A DNA stretch of 64,000 nt from Pseudomonas sp. Irchel 3A7 (GCF_900187565.1 NZ_FYED01000008.1:186001-250000), one strand, 5' to 3'; counted from the stretch's first letter, positions 1 through 9,836 are shown. Translations and numbers: made by a program. Notes: generated from the sequence alone by a model not told the origin.

Positions 1-1
1 C

Positions 2-1075
2 TCGGGCACCACCGGCCCGTCGAAAGCGCTGTCGGTGCCGCTCAAGGCCATCGTCGCGTTCGAGAGCTATACCCGCGACGCTGTGGACCTGCGCCCGGAA
101 GACGCATTCTGGAACGTCGCCGATCCGGGCTGGGCCTATGGCATTTATTTCGGCGTGACCGGGCCGATGGCCATGGGGCACCCGATCACCTTCTACGATG
201 GCCCGTTCACCCTCGAAAGCACCTGCCGGGTGATCAACAAATACGGCATTACCAACCTCACCGGTTCGCCCACCGCTTACCGCCTGTTGATTGCCGGCGG
301 CGACGAATTCGCCAAGTCGATCAATGGCAAGCTGCGCATCGTCAGCAGCGCCGGCGAGCCGCTGAACCCGGAAGTGATCCGCTGGTTCGCCGACAACCTG
401 GGCGTGGTGATTCATGACCACTACGGCCAGACAGAACTGGGCATGGTCCTGTGCAACCACCATGGCCTGGAACATCCGATTCATCTGGGCGCCGCCGGTT
501 TTGCCTCGCCCGGTCACCGCATCGTGGTGCTGGACGATGAATACAAGGAACTGGGGGTCGGCCAGCCGGGCATCCTGGCCATCGACCGTACCCAGTCGCC
601 AATGTGCTGGTTCGCCGGTTACCAGGGCGCACCGACCAAGGCCTTCGTCGGCAACTATTACCTGAGCGGCGATACCGTCGAATGGAACCCGGACGGCAGC
701 ATCAGCTTCGTCGGTCGCAGCGATGACGTGATCACCACTTCCGGCTACCGCGTCGGCCCGTTCGATGTGGAAAGTGCCTTGATCGAACACCCGGCAGTGG
801 TGGAAGCGGCAGTGGTCGGCAAGCCCGATCCGGAGCGCACCGAACTGGTCAAAGCCTTCGTCGTGCTCAGCGCGCAATACCGCGCTGCGCCGGAACTGGC
901 CGAGGAACTGCGCCAGCATGTGCGCAAGCGCCTGGCGGCGCACTCGTACCCCCGTGAAATCGAATTTGTCAGCGAGTTGCCGAAAACCCCAAGCGGCAAA
1001 TTGCAGCGCTTTATCTTGCGCAACCAGGAAATCGCCAAGGCTCAAGAGGCCGCGGCGAAGAACGTTTCAGCTTGA
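2..1075 (+). CDS. Acyl-CoA synthetase (AMP-forming), 3' part only
   Basis: Activates a carboxylic acid to its CoA ester through an acyl-adenylate. The gene enters from the left edge: the first in-frame residues are SGTTGPSK, the phosphate-binding A3 motif of the ANL superfamily, so roughly the first 200 residues lie outside. Further motifs follow in order: YGQTELGM (A5), the SGD and GRSDDVI...SGYR segments (A7/A8) and the C-terminal [10 protein letters not shown] with the catalytic lysine (A10). It resembles acetyl/medium-chain acyl-CoA synthetases rather than long-chain FadD. The next gene starts 16 bases downstream and the five plus-strand genes look like one operon. The set matches the gene order I recall for the Pseudomonas putida PP_2213-PP_2217 short/branched-chain acyl-CoA cluster. 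The substrate is inferred, not shown. Confidence 0.9.
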   Translation, partial: SGTTGPSKALSVPLKAIVAFESYTRDAVDLRPEDAFWNVADPGWAYGIYFGVTGPMAMGHPITFYDGPFTLESTCRVINKYGITNLTGSPTAYRLLIAGGDEFAKSINGKLRIVSSAGEPLNPEVIRWFADNLGVVIHDHYGQTELGMVLCNHHGLEHPIHLGAAGFASPGHRIVVLDDEYKELGVGQPGILAIDRTQSPMCWFAGYQGAPTKAFVGNYYLSGDTVEWNPDGSISFVGRSDDVITTSGYRVGPFDVESALIEHPAVVEAAVVGKPDPERTELVKAFVVLSAQYRAAPELAEELRQHVRKRLAAHSYPREIEFVSELPKTPSGKLQRFILRNQEIAKAQEAAAKNVSA

Positions 1076-1091
1076 ATCCAAGGAAACAATG

Positions 1092-1853
1092 ATGCAGATC
1101 GAAAACAAGGTTTTTCTCGTCACCGGCGGTGCTTCCGGCCTGGGTGCGGCCACCGCTGAAATGCTGGTCGGCGCCGGTGCCAAAGTGATGCTGGTGGACA
1201 TGAACGCCGAAGCGGTCGCGGCGCAGGCCCAGCGTTTGGGCGCGCACAGCGTGGTGGCGGACATCAGCGACGAAGCGGCGGCTGAAGCGGCGGTGCAGGC
1301 GACGGTCAAGGCCTTTGGCGGTCTCAATGGCCTGGTCAACTGCGCGGGCATCGTGCGCGGCGAGAAGATCCTCGGCAAGAACGGTCCGCACGCCTTGGCC
1401 AGTTTCAGCCAGGTGATCAACGTCAACCTGATCGGCAGCTTCAACATGCTGCGTCTGGCCTCGGCGGCGATTGCCGAGACCGAAGCGGACACCGATGGCG
1501 AGCGCGGCGTGATCATCAACACCGCGTCGGCGGCGGCGTACGACGGCCAGATCGGCCAGGCGGCCTACGCGGCCTCCAAAGGCGCCATCGTCAGCCTGAC
1601 CTTGCCCGCCGCCCGTGAGCTGGCGCGTTTCGGCATCCGTGTGATGACCATCGCCCCGGGCATTTTCGAAACGCCGATGATGGCCGGCATGACCCCGGAA
1701 GTCCGCGACTCCCTGGCGGCCGGCGTGCCGTTCCCGCCGCGCCTGGGCAAACCGGCCGAGTATGCGCAGCTGGTCAGGCATATCATTGAAAACAGCATGC
1801 TCAATGGCGAGGTGATCCGTCTCGACGGTGCCTTGCGCATGGCGGCAAAATAA
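1092..1853 (+). CDS. SDR-family 3-hydroxyacyl-CoA dehydrogenase (type II, HSD10-like)
   Basis: NAD-dependent oxidation of 3-hydroxyacyl-CoA to 3-oxoacyl-CoA; in the isoleucine route this would be 2-methyl-3-hydroxybutyryl-CoA. The 253-residue protein is a classical short-chain dehydrogenase: TGGASGLG cofactor loop at about residues 11-18, NCAG at 83-86, catalytic Ser146, Tyr159 and Lys163 in YAASK. The short N-terminus and the insertion after the catalytic serine region are typical of mitochondrial HSD10/bacterial type II enzymes, not of FabG. Two adjacent ATG codons (1089, 1092) are possible; 1092 has better spacing to AGGA at 1081. It lies between the synthetase and the thiolase, whose ribosome-binding site overlaps this gene's stop codon. 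Confidence 0.92.
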   Translation: MQIENKVFLVTGGASGLGAATAEMLVGAGAKVMLVDMNAEAVAAQAQRLGAHSVVADISDEAAAEAAVQATVKAFGGLNGLVNCAGIVRGEKILGKNGPHALASFSQVINVNLIGSFNMLRLASAAIAETEADTDGERGVIINTASAAAYDGQIGQAAYAASKGAIVSLTLPAARELARFGIRVMTIAPGIFETPMMAGMTPEVRDSLAAGVPFPPRLGKPAEYAQLVRHIIENSMLNGEVIRLDGALRMAAK

Positions 1854-1865
1854 GGAGGATATGTC

Positions 1866-3059
1866 ATGACTATCGCAAATGATCCAATCGTTATCGTCAG
1901 CGCCGTCCGCACCCCGATGGGCGGGTTCCAGGGCGAACTCAAAAGCCTGACCGCACCGCAACTCGGTGCCGCCGCGATCAAGGCTGCTGTCGAGCGCGCC
2001 GGTGTTGCGCCGGATGCGGTCGATGAAGTGCTGTTCGGTTGCGTGTTGCCCGCCGGTCTGGGCCAGGCTCCCGCGCGTCAGGCCGCGCTGGGTGCGGGGC
2101 TGGACAAATCGACCCGCTGCACCACCGTGAACAAGATGTGCGGCTCTGGTATGGAAACCGCCATCCTGGCCCATGACATGCTATTGGCTGGCAGCGCCGA
2201 TGTGGTGATTGCCGGCGGCATGGAAAGCATGTCCAACGCGCCCTACCTGCTGGACCGCGCTCGCAGCGGCTATCGCATGGGCCACGGCCGGGTGCTCGAT
2301 TCGATGTTCCTGGATGGCCTGGAAGACGCCTACGACAAAGGCCGCCTGATGGGCACCTTTGCCGAAGACTGCGCTGAAACCAACGACTTCAGCCGCGAAG
2401 CCCAGGATACGTTCGCCATTGCCTCGACCACCCGCGCGCAGCAGGCGATCAAGGATGGCAGCTTCAAGGACGAGATCGTGCCGTTGACCGTCACCGTCGG
2501 CAAGGAACAAGTGGTGATCAGCAACGACGAGCAGCCACCGAAAGCCAAGCTGGACAAGATCGCCTCATTGAAACCCGCGTTCCGCGAAGGCGGCACCGTG
2601 ACGGCGGCGAACTCCAGTTCGATTTCCGACGGCGCGGCGGCAATGGTGCTGATGCGCCGCTCCGAAGCTGACAAGCGGGGTCTCAAGCCACTGGCGGTGA
2701 TTCATGGCCACGCGGCGTTCGCCGATACCCCGGGCCTGTTCCCGGTGGCGCCGATTGGCGCGATCAAGAAGCTGATGAAGAAAACCGGCTGGTCGCTGGA
2801 TCAGGTGGACCTGGTGGAAGTCAACGAAGCCTTCGCCGTGGTCGGCATGGCCGCGATGAGCCACCTGGAGATCCCTCACGAGAAGCTCAACGTGCACGGC
2901 GGCGCTTGTGCCCTGGGCCACCCGATCGGTGCGTCCGGCGCGCGGATTCTGGTGACCTTGCTCTCGGCCCTGCGCCAGAAAGGCTTGAAGCGTGGCGTGG
3001 CGGCGATTTGTATTGGTGGCGGCGAGGCCACGGCGATGGCGGTCGAGTGCCTGTACTGA
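1866..3059 (+). CDS. Acetyl-CoA C-acyltransferase (thiolase)
   Basis: Thiolytic cleavage of a 3-oxoacyl-CoA; with its neighbours the likely substrate is 2-methylacetoacetyl-CoA, giving acetyl-CoA and propionyl-CoA. The 397-residue length is normal for degradative thiolases. The nucleophilic cysteine is Cys92 in NKMCGSGM, the NEAFA motif is present, and the C-terminal GGACALGHPIGASGAR carries the second catalytic cysteine and histidine. A strong TAAGGAGG ribosome-binding site overlaps the previous gene's stop, so translation is probably coupled. A REP pair occupies most of the 133 bases before the next gene and could dampen expression of the downstream part of the operon. Confidence 0.93.
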   Translation: MTIANDPIVIVSAVRTPMGGFQGELKSLTAPQLGAAAIKAAVERAGVAPDAVDEVLFGCVLPAGLGQAPARQAALGAGLDKSTRCTTVNKMCGSGMETAILAHDMLLAGSADVVIAGGMESMSNAPYLLDRARSGYRMGHGRVLDSMFLDGLEDAYDKGRLMGTFAEDCAETNDFSREAQDTFAIASTTRAQQAIKDGSFKDEIVPLTVTVGKEQVVISNDEQPPKAKLDKIASLKPAFREGGTVTAANSSSISDGAAAMVLMRRSEADKRGLKPLAVIHGHAAFADTPGLFPVAPIGAIKKLMKKTGWSLDQVDLVEVNEAFAVVGMAAMSHLEIPHEKLNVHGGACALGHPIGASGARILVTLLSALRQKGLKRGVAAICIGGGEATAMAVECLY

Positions 3060-3074
3060 AACTGAGGCAGGCCC

Positions 3075-3166
3075 ATGTGGGAGCGAGCCTGCTCGCGAAG
3101 AGGCCATGTCAGTCAACATTGATGTCGAATGACACACCGCTTTCGCGAGCAGGCTCGCTCCCACAG
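3075..3166. repeat. REP pair (BIME), type A, forward-reverse
   Basis: Two inverted copies of the core GTGGGAGCGAGCCTGCTCGC, about 45 bases apart. They lie inside the plus-strand acyl-CoA operon, between thiolase and acyl-CoA dehydrogenase, so the transcript can fold into a large stem-loop here. Confidence 0.9.
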
Positions 3167-3192
3167 GTTAAATTGTATTAAGGCTCAAATTT

Positions 3193-4320
3193 ATGATCCC
3201 CAATGACGAACAACTTCAGATCAGCGACGCGGCCCGGCAGTTTGCCCAGGAGCGGCTGAAACCCTTCGCCGCCGAATGGGACCGCGAGCACCGTTTCCCC
3301 AAGGAAGCCATCGGCGAGATGGCCGAGCTGGGCTTCTTCGGCATGTTGGTGCCGGAGCAGTGGGGCGGTTGCGACACCGGTTACCTGGCCTACGCCATGG
3401 CCCTGGAAGAAATCGCCGCCGGCGATGGTGCCTGCTCGACCATCATGAGCGTGCACAACTCGGTGGGTTGCGTGCCGATCCTCAATTACGGCAACGACGA
3501 CCAGAAAGAGCGCTTCCTCAAGCCACTGGCCAGCGGCGCGATGCTCGGCGCATTCGCCTTGACCGAGCCCCAGGCCGGCTCCGACGCCAGCGGCCTGAAA
3601 ACCCGTGCGCGGCTGGAAGGCGATCACTACGTACTCAACGGCTGCAAACAGTTCATCACCTCCGGGCAGAACGCCGGGGTGGTGATTGTGTTCGCCGTCA
3701 CTGACCCGAGTGCCGGCAAACGCGGGATCACGGCACTGATCGTGCCGACCGATTCGCCGGGTTACAAAGTCGCCCGGGTCGAAGACAAACTCGGCCAGCA
3801 TGCGTCCGACACTTGCCAGATTCTGTTTGAAGACGTGAAAGTCCCGGTGGCCAACCGCCTGGGCGAAGAAGGCGAGGGCTACAAGATCGCCCTGGCCAAC
3901 CTCGAAGGCGGGCGTGTCGGCATCGCTTCGCAATCGGTGGGCATGGCCCGCGCCGCCTTCGAAGCAGCCCGCGACTACGCCCGTGAACGCGAGAGCTTCG
4001 GCAAGCCGATCATCGAGCATCAGGCCGTGGCGTTCCGCCTGGCGGATATGGCCACCCAAATTGCGGTGGCCCGGCAGATGGTGCACTACGCAGCAGCGTT
4101 GAGGGACAGCGGCAAACCGGCTCTGGTCGAAGCGTCGATGGCCAAGCTGTTCGCCTCGGAAATGGCCGAAAAGGTCTGTTCCTCGGCGTTGCAAACCCTC
4201 GGTGGCTACGGTTACCTGAACGACTTCCCGCTGGAGCGGATCTACCGCGATGTGCGGGTCTGCCAGATCTACGAAGGCACCAGCGATATTCAGCGGATGG
4301 TCATTTCGCGCAATCTTTGA
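3193..4320 (+). CDS. Acyl-CoA dehydrogenase (short/branched-chain type)
   Basis: FAD enzyme that forms a trans-2,3 double bond in acyl-CoA and passes electrons to ETF. The 375-residue length and the motif order are those of short/branched-chain dehydrogenases: [12 protein letters not shown] in the middle domain, the conserved LGGYGY...IYRD segment, and the C-terminal [10 protein letters not shown] where Glu361 is the expected catalytic base. Placed between thiolase and enoyl-CoA hydratase, it fits oxidation of 2-methylbutyryl-CoA to tiglyl-CoA. The chosen ATG follows a weak AAGG about ten bases upstream. It closely resembles the minus-strand dehydrogenase at 5218-6369, probably its valine-pathway counterpart. 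Substrate choice is inference. Confidence 0.92.
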   Translation: MIPNDEQLQISDAARQFAQERLKPFAAEWDREHRFPKEAIGEMAELGFFGMLVPEQWGGCDTGYLAYAMALEEIAAGDGACSTIMSVHNSVGCVPILNYGNDDQKERFLKPLASGAMLGAFALTEPQAGSDASGLKTRARLEGDHYVLNGCKQFITSGQNAGVVIVFAVTDPSAGKRGITALIVPTDSPGYKVARVEDKLGQHASDTCQILFEDVKVPVANRLGEEGEGYKIALANLEGGRVGIASQSVGMARAAFEAARDYARERESFGKPIIEHQAVAFRLADMATQIAVARQMVHYAAALRDSGKPALVEASMAKLFASEMAEKVCSSALQTLGGYGYLNDFPLERIYRDVRVCQIYEGTSDIQRMVISRNL

Positions 4321-4335
4321 GAAGGAAAACACTAC

Positions 4336-5109
4336 GTGAACTACGAAACGATTTTGCTGGAAACCCACGGCCGCGTCGGCCTGATCACGCTGAACCGCCC
4401 ACAGGCGCTGAACGCCTTGAATGCGCAGATCGTCAGCGAACTGAACCATGCCCTCGACGGCCTGGAAGCTGACTCGAACATCGGTTGCATCGTGCTGACC
4501 GGCTCGAAAAAAGCCTTTGCCGCCGGTGCCGACATCAAGGAAATGGCCGAGCTGACCTACCCGCAGATTTACCTCGACGACCTGTTCAGCGACAGCGATC
4601 GCGTGGCCAACCGCCGCAAGCCGATCATCGCCGCGGTCAACGGTTTCGCCCTGGGCGGCGGCTGTGAACTGGCGCTGATGTGCGATTTCATCCTGGCTGG
4701 TGACAACGCGAAGTTCGGTCAGCCGGAAATCAACCTCGGCGTGCTGCCGGGCATGGGTGGCACTCAGCGCCTGACACGCGCCGTGGGCAAGGCCAAGGCC
4801 ATGGAAATGTGCCTCAGCGGTCGTCTGATCGATGCGGTGGAAGCGGAGCGTTGCGGCATCGCCGCACGCATCGTGCCGAGCGATGAGCTGCTGGACGAAG
4901 CGTTGAAAGTCGCGACGTTGATTGCCAAAAAATCGTTGCCGATCGCGATGATGGTCAAGGAAAGCGTCAACCGCGCCTTTGAAGTGAGCCTGTCCGAAGG
5001 CGTGCGCTTCGAGCGCCGGGTGTTCCATGCCGCGTTTGCGACGCAGGATCAGAAGGAAGGGATGGCGGCGTTTATTGCCAAGCGCGAGGCTGAGTTCGTC
5101 GGTAAGTGA
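4336..5109 (+). CDS. Enoyl-CoA hydratase (crotonase family)
   Basis: Adds water across the 2,3 double bond of enoyl-CoA, here probably tiglyl-CoA. It is a 257-residue crotonase with both catalytic glutamates: Glu111 in GGGCELAL and Glu131 in [15 protein letters not shown]. The oxyanion-hole stretch AAGADIKEM is intact, so it should be a true hydratase. It starts with GTG behind GAAGGA, 15 bases after the previous stop, and closes the plus-strand operon. A REP pair separates it from the convergent acyl-CoA dehydrogenase gene. Confidence 0.93.
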   Translation: MNYETILLETHGRVGLITLNRPQALNALNAQIVSELNHALDGLEADSNIGCIVLTGSKKAFAAGADIKEMAELTYPQIYLDDLFSDSDRVANRRKPIIAAVNGFALGGGCELALMCDFILAGDNAKFGQPEINLGVLPGMGGTQRLTRAVGKAKAMEMCLSGRLIDAVEAERCGIAARIVPSDELLDEALKVATLIAKKSLPIAMMVKESVNRAFEVSLSEGVRFERRVFHAAFATQDQKEGMAAFIAKREAEFVGK

Positions 5110-5130
5110 TGTAGCGTTTGTGCGGGCGCC

Positions 5131-5207
5131 TTCGCGAGCAGGCTCGCTCCCACAGTTGATCTCTGGTGTACATGAGATCCCCTGTGGGAGCGAGCCTGCT
5201 CGCGAAG
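5131..5207. repeat. REP pair (BIME), type A, reverse-forward
   Basis: Two type A REP copies in the less common reverse-then-forward arrangement, filling the gap between the convergent hydratase and acyl-CoA dehydrogenase genes. This may serve as a bidirectional 3' end. Confidence 0.88.
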
Positions 5208-5217
5208 CTTTTGGGGT

Positions 5218-6369
5218 TTACACCAGGTAGTTTTTCAATTCCCGGGCAATCACCATCCGCTGAATCTCGCTCGACCCTTCATAAATCTGCGTGATCCGCG
5301 CATCCCGGTAGTAACGCTCCACCGGGTAATCCTCCAGATAGCCATACCCGCCATGAATCTGTATCGCTGACGAACAGACTTTCTCGGCCATCTCCGACGC
5401 AAACAGCTTGGCCTGCGAGGCCTCCGACAGGCACGGTTTGCCGGCGCTGCGCAAACGCGCGGCATGCAGGATCATCAGCCGTGCGGCATTGAGTTGCATG
5501 TGCATGTCCGCCAGCAGGTTGGCGATGCTCTGGTGCTCGATGATCGGCTTGTCGAATTGCACGCGATCCCGGGCGTAGGCCAGTGCCGCTTCGAAGGCCG
5601 CGCGGGCAATGCCCAGTGCCTGGGCGGCGATGCCGATGCGGCCGCCTTCGAGGTTGGACAACGCGATGGCCAGGCCTTTGCCGCGCTCACCCAGCAGGTT
5701 GGCCTCGGCAACGGTGCAGTTGTTCAGCGTCACCGCGCAGGTATCGGAAGCGCGGATGCCCATTTTGTGTTCGCTGCGGTCCACGGTGAAACCCGGGGTA
5801 CTGGTCGGTACCAGGAACGCCGAGATGCCGCGCTTGCCCAGGTCTGGATCGGTCACCGCAAACACGATCGCCAGTTTTGCCCGTTTGCCGTTGCTGACAA
5901 ATTGCTTGGCGCCATTGATCACCCATTGGCCGTCGCGCAGTTCGGCGCGGGTGCGCAGGTTGTGCGCTTCGGAACCGGCCTGGGGTTCGGTCAGGCAGAA
6001 ACAACCGATGGCCTGGCCGCTGGCCAGGTCCGCCAGCCAGGTCTGTTTCTGTTCTTCGGTGCCGTAGTTGAGCACCGGCCCGCAACCCACTGAGTTGTGA
6101 ATGCTCATCATCGCGCCGGTGGCGCCGTCGCCGGCCGAGATTTCTTCCACCGCCAGGGCATAGGCAACGTAGTCGACGTAAGTGCCGCCCCATTCCTCGG
6201 GCACCACCATGCCCAGCAGGCCGAGTTCGCCCATCTTCGCCACCAGACCGTCGTCGATCCAGCCGGCCTTTTCCCAGGCCTGGGCGTGGGGGGCGATTTC
6301 GCCGCGGGCAAAGTCCCGGGCCATGTCGCGGATCATGACTTGTTCTTCGCTCAATTCGATATCGTGCAT
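5218..6369 (-). CDS. Acyl-CoA dehydrogenase, probably isobutyryl-CoA type
   Basis: Flavoprotein dehydrogenase of 383 residues that forms enoyl-CoA with ETF as acceptor. Motifs seen: [11 protein letters not shown] in the FAD/CoA-binding middle domain, [22 protein letters not shown], and YEGSSEIQR with Glu364 as probable catalytic base. It starts 3 bases after the stop of the 3-hydroxyisobutyryl-CoA hydrolase gene, so the two are co-transcribed. That pairing points to valine breakdown, where isobutyryl-CoA is oxidised to methacrylyl-CoA. A GGGAG ribosome-binding site precedes the ATG. Another short-chain acyl-CoA substrate is possible. Confidence 0.9.
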   Translation of the reverse strand: MHDIELSEEQVMIRDMARDFARGEIAPHAQAWEKAGWIDDGLVAKMGELGLLGMVVPEEWGGTYVDYVAYALAVEEISAGDGATGAMMSIHNSVGCGPVLNYGTEEQKQTWLADLASGQAIGCFCLTEPQAGSEAHNLRTRAELRDGQWVINGAKQFVSNGKRAKLAIVFAVTDPDLGKRGISAFLVPTSTPGFTVDRSEHKMGIRASDTCAVTLNNCTVAEANLLGERGKGLAIALSNLEGGRIGIAAQALGIARAAFEAALAYARDRVQFDKPIIEHQSIANLLADMHMQLNAARLMILHAARLRSAGKPCLSEASQAKLFASEMAEKVCSSAIQIHGGYGYLEDYPVERYYRDARITQIYEGSSEIQRMVIARELKNYLV

Positions 6370-6372
6370 GGC

Positions 6373-7479
6373 TCAGCTCCCGCTTTGGTCAAACCCGTTG
6401 AAGAAACTCGCCACGTGTGCGGCGTCCAGCGCCTGCAGGGTGGGGGGATTCCAGCGCGGGTTCTTGTCTTTGTCGATCAGCAAGGCGCGCACGCCTTCGA
6501 TCAGGTCGCCGCGCTCGAACCACTGGCGGTCCAGGTGCAGCTCAAGGGCGAAGCATTGTTCAAGGCTCAGGTGCCGACCACGTCGCAGCATCTCCAGCGT
6601 CACGCCCATGGCCAGCGGCGAACGGGTTTGCAGCAGGTCGGCGGTGGTGGTGGCCCACTCGTGGCTGTCGGCAACCGTCACTTCCCGCAATTGTTCAACA
6701 ATACTCGGCACATCGGGCAGGGCGAAGAAGTGGTCGATGGCCGGGCGCAGTGCTTTGAGTGGTGCGTCGGGCAGTTGCTGCACCGCGAGTTTGGCCAGCA
6801 AGCCTTGCAGGTCCTTCAGCGGTGACTCGTGCCATTGCAGTTGGTCGAGTTTTTCATCCAGCGTAGCCAGCTTGCTGCTGTCCAGGTACCAGTCGGCCAG
6901 GCCGCAATACAGGGCATCGGCCGCGCGGATCTGCACGCCGCTGACACCCAGGTAAATCCCCAGTTCACCAGGGATGCGCGGCAGGAAATAACTGCCGCCG
7001 ACATCCGGGAAATAGCCGATACCCACTTCCGGCATCGCCAGACGGCTCTTCTCGGTGACTATCCGCAAGTCGGCGCCCTGCACCAGGCCCATGCCGCCGC
7101 CCAGGACGAAACCGTCCATCAAGGCGAGTACCGGTTTGCGGTAGTGGTGGATCGCGAGGTCGAGGGCGTATTCCTCGACGAAGAAGTCTTCGTGCAACGT
7201 GTCGCCGCTTTTGAAGCTGTCGTAGAGCGAGCGAATGTCGCCGCCGGCACAGAAGGCTTTTTCCCCGGCGCCGCGCAGGACAACGGCCTGTACGTTGGCG
7301 TCGCCCGCCCAGGCATCCAGTTGCCGCTGTAATTGGCGAACCATGTCGAGGGTGATGGCGTTGAGACCGGCGGGGCGGTTGAGGGTCAGGTGACCGATGT
7401 GATTGCGAACCTCGGCCAGCACTTCATTGTGTGTGGCATCCATGGGCGTGGTCGCCCTCGATGAAACCTGAGCAGTCAT
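6373..7479 (-). CDS. 3-hydroxyisobutyryl-CoA hydrolase (HIBCH-like crotonase)
   Basis: Hydrolyses 3-hydroxyisobutyryl-CoA to free 3-hydroxyisobutyrate, the step in valine breakdown that leaves the CoA-bound stage. The 368-residue protein is longer than hydratases and has the subfamily signature: GGGMG oxyanion loop near 127-131 and MPEVGIGYFPDVGGSYFL, in which Glu151 and Asp159 have the eight-residue spacing of the catalytic pair in characterised hydrolases. A C-terminal extension of about 100 residues is also typical. GGGAG lies six bases before the ATG. It is the first gene of a two-gene minus-strand unit. mmsA/mmsB, which would complete the pathway, are not in this window. Confidence 0.88.
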   Translation of the reverse strand: MTAQVSSRATTPMDATHNEVLAEVRNHIGHLTLNRPAGLNAITLDMVRQLQRQLDAWAGDANVQAVVLRGAGEKAFCAGGDIRSLYDSFKSGDTLHEDFFVEEYALDLAIHHYRKPVLALMDGFVLGGGMGLVQGADLRIVTEKSRLAMPEVGIGYFPDVGGSYFLPRIPGELGIYLGVSGVQIRAADALYCGLADWYLDSSKLATLDEKLDQLQWHESPLKDLQGLLAKLAVQQLPDAPLKALRPAIDHFFALPDVPSIVEQLREVTVADSHEWATTTADLLQTRSPLAMGVTLEMLRRGRHLSLEQCFALELHLDRQWFERGDLIEGVRALLIDKDKNPRWNPPTLQALDAAHVASFFNGFDQSGS

Positions 7480-7622
7480 CAGTAACTCCCTGCTTTTATT
7501 GTTCTTTATAGAGAAGCTCGCGCGCGAGCGATGCAGGATCGTAACAGTGCAAATTTGTGATGTACAACGGGGAAATGTGCAGGGGCTTTCTGCATATTTG
7601 CAATGACGATCGCGTGCGCCCC

Positions 7623-7717
7623 CTGTGGGAGCGAGCCTGCTCGCGAAGACGGTATGTCATTCAACATTGATGTCGTCAGATATGGCGCTTTCGCGAGCAG
7701 GCTCGCTCCCACAGGGG
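7623..7717. repeat. REP pair (BIME), type A, forward-reverse
   Basis: Inverted type A REP copies between the start of the hydrolase gene and the stop of the HPP gene. The inner copy ends 11 bases from the HPP stop codon (7728). Confidence 0.9.
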
Positions 7718-7727
7718 GTGCTCAGTG

Positions 7728-8435
7728 TCAGGTTCTACGGCTCAGGACTTCACCAATACTGCGACGTTTCGCATGTAACTCACTGGCGTGAATCAGTTGT
7801 TCCAGGTCTTCAGGCGTGACGTCGAAGAAAGCTTCCATGTCGGCCAGCGCCAGTTTCAAATCCTGGGCGGTGATGGCCTGGCTGTCGGTGGGCGGATGGT
7901 CGGCAGGTACCACAGCCACTGGTTCAGCGGGGCGCTTGGGGTATCGGATGCGCGTCAGGTTGTTGTAGGCCAGGGCGCTGAGCAACATGATCGTAGCGCC
8001 GAGCATCACCGGGCCGAGGGCTTTCCAGTCCATGGCAATGGTCGCCGGGTCCGCCAGTACCAGGGTCAACGCCAGCGCGCCGGCCGGTGGGTGCAGGCAA
8101 CGCAGCCAGCACATCAGGATCAGGGCCATGCCGGCCGCCAGGCAAGCGCTGCCCAGCGTGCGCCCCAGCACATGGGCCACCAGCAGCGAAACCACGCCGG
8201 CGCTCAAGTAGCCGCCGACAATCGACCATGGCTGCGCCAGTGCGCCGGAAGACACCGCGAACAACAACACCGCCGAAGCACCCAGCGGGCCGATCAAATG
8301 CTGCGCCACCTCGATGCCGAACACCTGACCGCACAGCCACACGCTGAGCATCGTTCCGAGGGCCATGCCGATGGCGGCGCGGCTCCATTCGGTGGGGCGG
8401 GTGTTGATGGCGGCGGGCAACCAGCGAGCGAGCAT
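7728..8435 (-). CDS. HPP-family integral membrane protein lacking its CBS domains
   Basis: Membrane protein of unknown exact role; some HPP-family members have been linked to nitrite transport. It has about four to five hydrophobic segments in residues 15-155 and the diagnostic LHPPAGALAL near residue 113. After the membrane part comes a soluble stretch (about 185-235) rich in acidic and basic residues that resembles the linker which, in larger homologues I recall, leads into a pair of CBS domains. Here the protein stops after about 10 more residues (IGEVLSRRT) and a REP pair follows within 12 bases. At 235 residues it is shorter than the CBS-bearing forms. No strong ribosome-binding site is seen before the ATG. 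Confidence 0.82.
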   Translation of the reverse strand: MLARWLPAAINTRPTEWSRAAIGMALGTMLSVWLCGQVFGIEVAQHLIGPLGASAVLLFAVSSGALAQPWSIVGGYLSAGVVSLLVAHVLGRTLGSACLAAGMALILMCWLRCLHPPAGALALTLVLADPATIAMDWKALGPVMLGATIMLLSALAYNNLTRIRYPKRPAEPVAVVPADHPPTDSQAITAQDLKLALADMEAFFDVTPEDLEQLIHASELHAKRRSIGEVLSRRT

Positions 8436-8467
8436 GAGGAAACCATTCCGTTGACAAAAAACCGAGG

Positions 8468-8503
8468 AAAAAAAAAGGCTTGTCTGGGATACCCAGAAAG
8501 CCC
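8468..8503 (-). terminator. Rho-independent terminator of the MFS gene
   Basis: Read on the minus strand, a GGGCTTtCTGGG stem with complementary CCCAGaCAAGCC arm is followed at once by nine T residues. It lies downstream of the MFS transporter stop at 8596 and upstream of the HPP start at 8435, so the two genes are likely separate transcription units. Confidence 0.8.
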
Positions 8504-8595
8504 TTGAAGTTGTTCCAACAATTGGGGGAGGAACGACGACAGTGTGCCGATCCTTGCTGATGCTGACAAATTCATATTAATGAAGCTTCAGTTCA

Positions 8596-9774
8596 TTAAT
8601 TCTGATGTAACGCCACGCGCCGGCCACTCATGAAACACAGGAATCCGCCCATGGCGGTGAGTGCACTCAAGGCGTAGAACATGGTCGGTGCCGGCGTGTG
8701 CATCAGCAGGAAGCCGCAAATCACCGGGCTCAATGCACCGCCGAGGGCCGCCAGGTTCTGTGCGCCGTAGTAACTGCCGCGCAATTCTTCCGGGGCCAGG
8801 GTGTCGACGAAGAGGAATTCGGCCGGGTAAATGATCATTTCCCCGAGGGTGAAGATGAACATCGCCACGCACCAACTGACCATGCCGTCGGCCAGGCTGA
8901 AGCCGATCAAGCCGAGAATGAACAGGCCGGTGCCACCGGCGATCCAGAAGCGCAGCTTTTCGCGATTGAGGAAGCGGCCGATCTGGTACTGCAACAGGAT
9001 CACACTGACGGCGTTGCAGGCGAGCAGGGCGGCCATGATGTCCAGGGCGGTTTTGGAATCGTGGGTCACCAGCAGGTACTGCGACAGGTACAGGGTGAAA
9101 CGCCCGTGGACCACGGTGCTGAGCAGGCAACCGCAGGTGAACATGATCAGGGTGCGGTCGTTCTTCAGGGTCACCAGGGTCTTGAGGAAGCTCTGCGGTT
9201 GGCCAATGACCGGGGTCTGCGCCGAATCCTTCGGGATGCCGATCATCAGGAAGATACTGAGAAAGGCGATGGCGCCGGCAATCAGGAACGGCGCGATCGG
9301 ATAGTAGCCGGCGATCACTACGCCCAGCATGGGACCGGTGGCGTAGCCGATGTTGGTCAAGGTGTAGCGCAGGGAAAACGCCTTGGCGCGCTGGCCCATG
9401 GGCAGGTTTTCGCTGAGGATCGCTTTGGAACCGATGAGAAACAGCGCCGAGGCCGTCTCGGTGATCACCAGGGTGACAGTGGTCAGGTAGAGGTTTTCGG
9501 CGAAGGTCAGCAGCACGAAGCCGATGGCACTGGAAAGCATCGCCAGAATCAGCAACCGGCGCTTTTCAAGACGGTCGATGATGTAGCCGCCATACAGGGC
9601 GAGCAGGGTGGCGATGAACACCGCGATACCGAGCAGCAAGCCAACGTCCTGTTGGTTGAGGCCGAGTTTGTTGCTCAAGAACAGCGTGAGCAACGGGCTG
9701 GTGATGGCACGACTGACGACGATGGTCAGCGAAACGATCATCAACCGGCGAATAACGAGCGAGTAAGTGGCCAC
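8596..9774 (-). CDS. MFS transporter (drug/efflux type)
   Basis: Secondary transporter of 392 residues with about twelve hydrophobic segments and the usual break into two six-helix halves near residue 190. The loop between helices 2 and 3 reads GGYIIDRLEKRR, a recognisable variant of the MFS motif A (G-x-x-x-D-R-x-G-R-R/K). The N-terminal VVSRAITSPLLTLFLSNKLGL resembles MdtH/YttB-like efflux proteins. The best start is a GTG; the AAGGA upstream lies unusually far (about 14 bases), so a slightly different start is possible. Substrate unknown. A clear intrinsic terminator follows. Confidence 0.85.
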   Translation of the reverse strand: MATYSLVIRRLMIVSLTIVVSRAITSPLLTLFLSNKLGLNQQDVGLLLGIAVFIATLLALYGGYIIDRLEKRRLLILAMLSSAIGFVLLTFAENLYLTTVTLVITETASALFLIGSKAILSENLPMGQRAKAFSLRYTLTNIGYATGPMLGVVIAGYYPIAPFLIAGAIAFLSIFLMIGIPKDSAQTPVIGQPQSFLKTLVTLKNDRTLIMFTCGCLLSTVVHGRFTLYLSQYLLVTHDSKTALDIMAALLACNAVSVILLQYQIGRFLNREKLRFWIAGGTGLFILGLIGFSLADGMVSWCVAMFIFTLGEMIIYPAEFLFVDTLAPEELRGSYYGAQNLAALGGALSPVICGFLLMHTPAPTMFYALSALTAMGGFLCFMSGRRVALHQN

Positions 9775-9836
9775 GGTGAGTGCAAATGTCCTTATTTCAG
9801 ATGTTCAAGTGTTTGACTGAAAACCGTGTCGCTGCC

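Noticed and set aside
3178..5028. Long open frame on the minus strand opposite the acyl-CoA dehydrogenase and hydratase genes (616 codons)
   Set aside because: Antisense to two clear genes; composition is rich in His, Arg, Gln and Gly with no motif. High third-position GC keeps such frames open.
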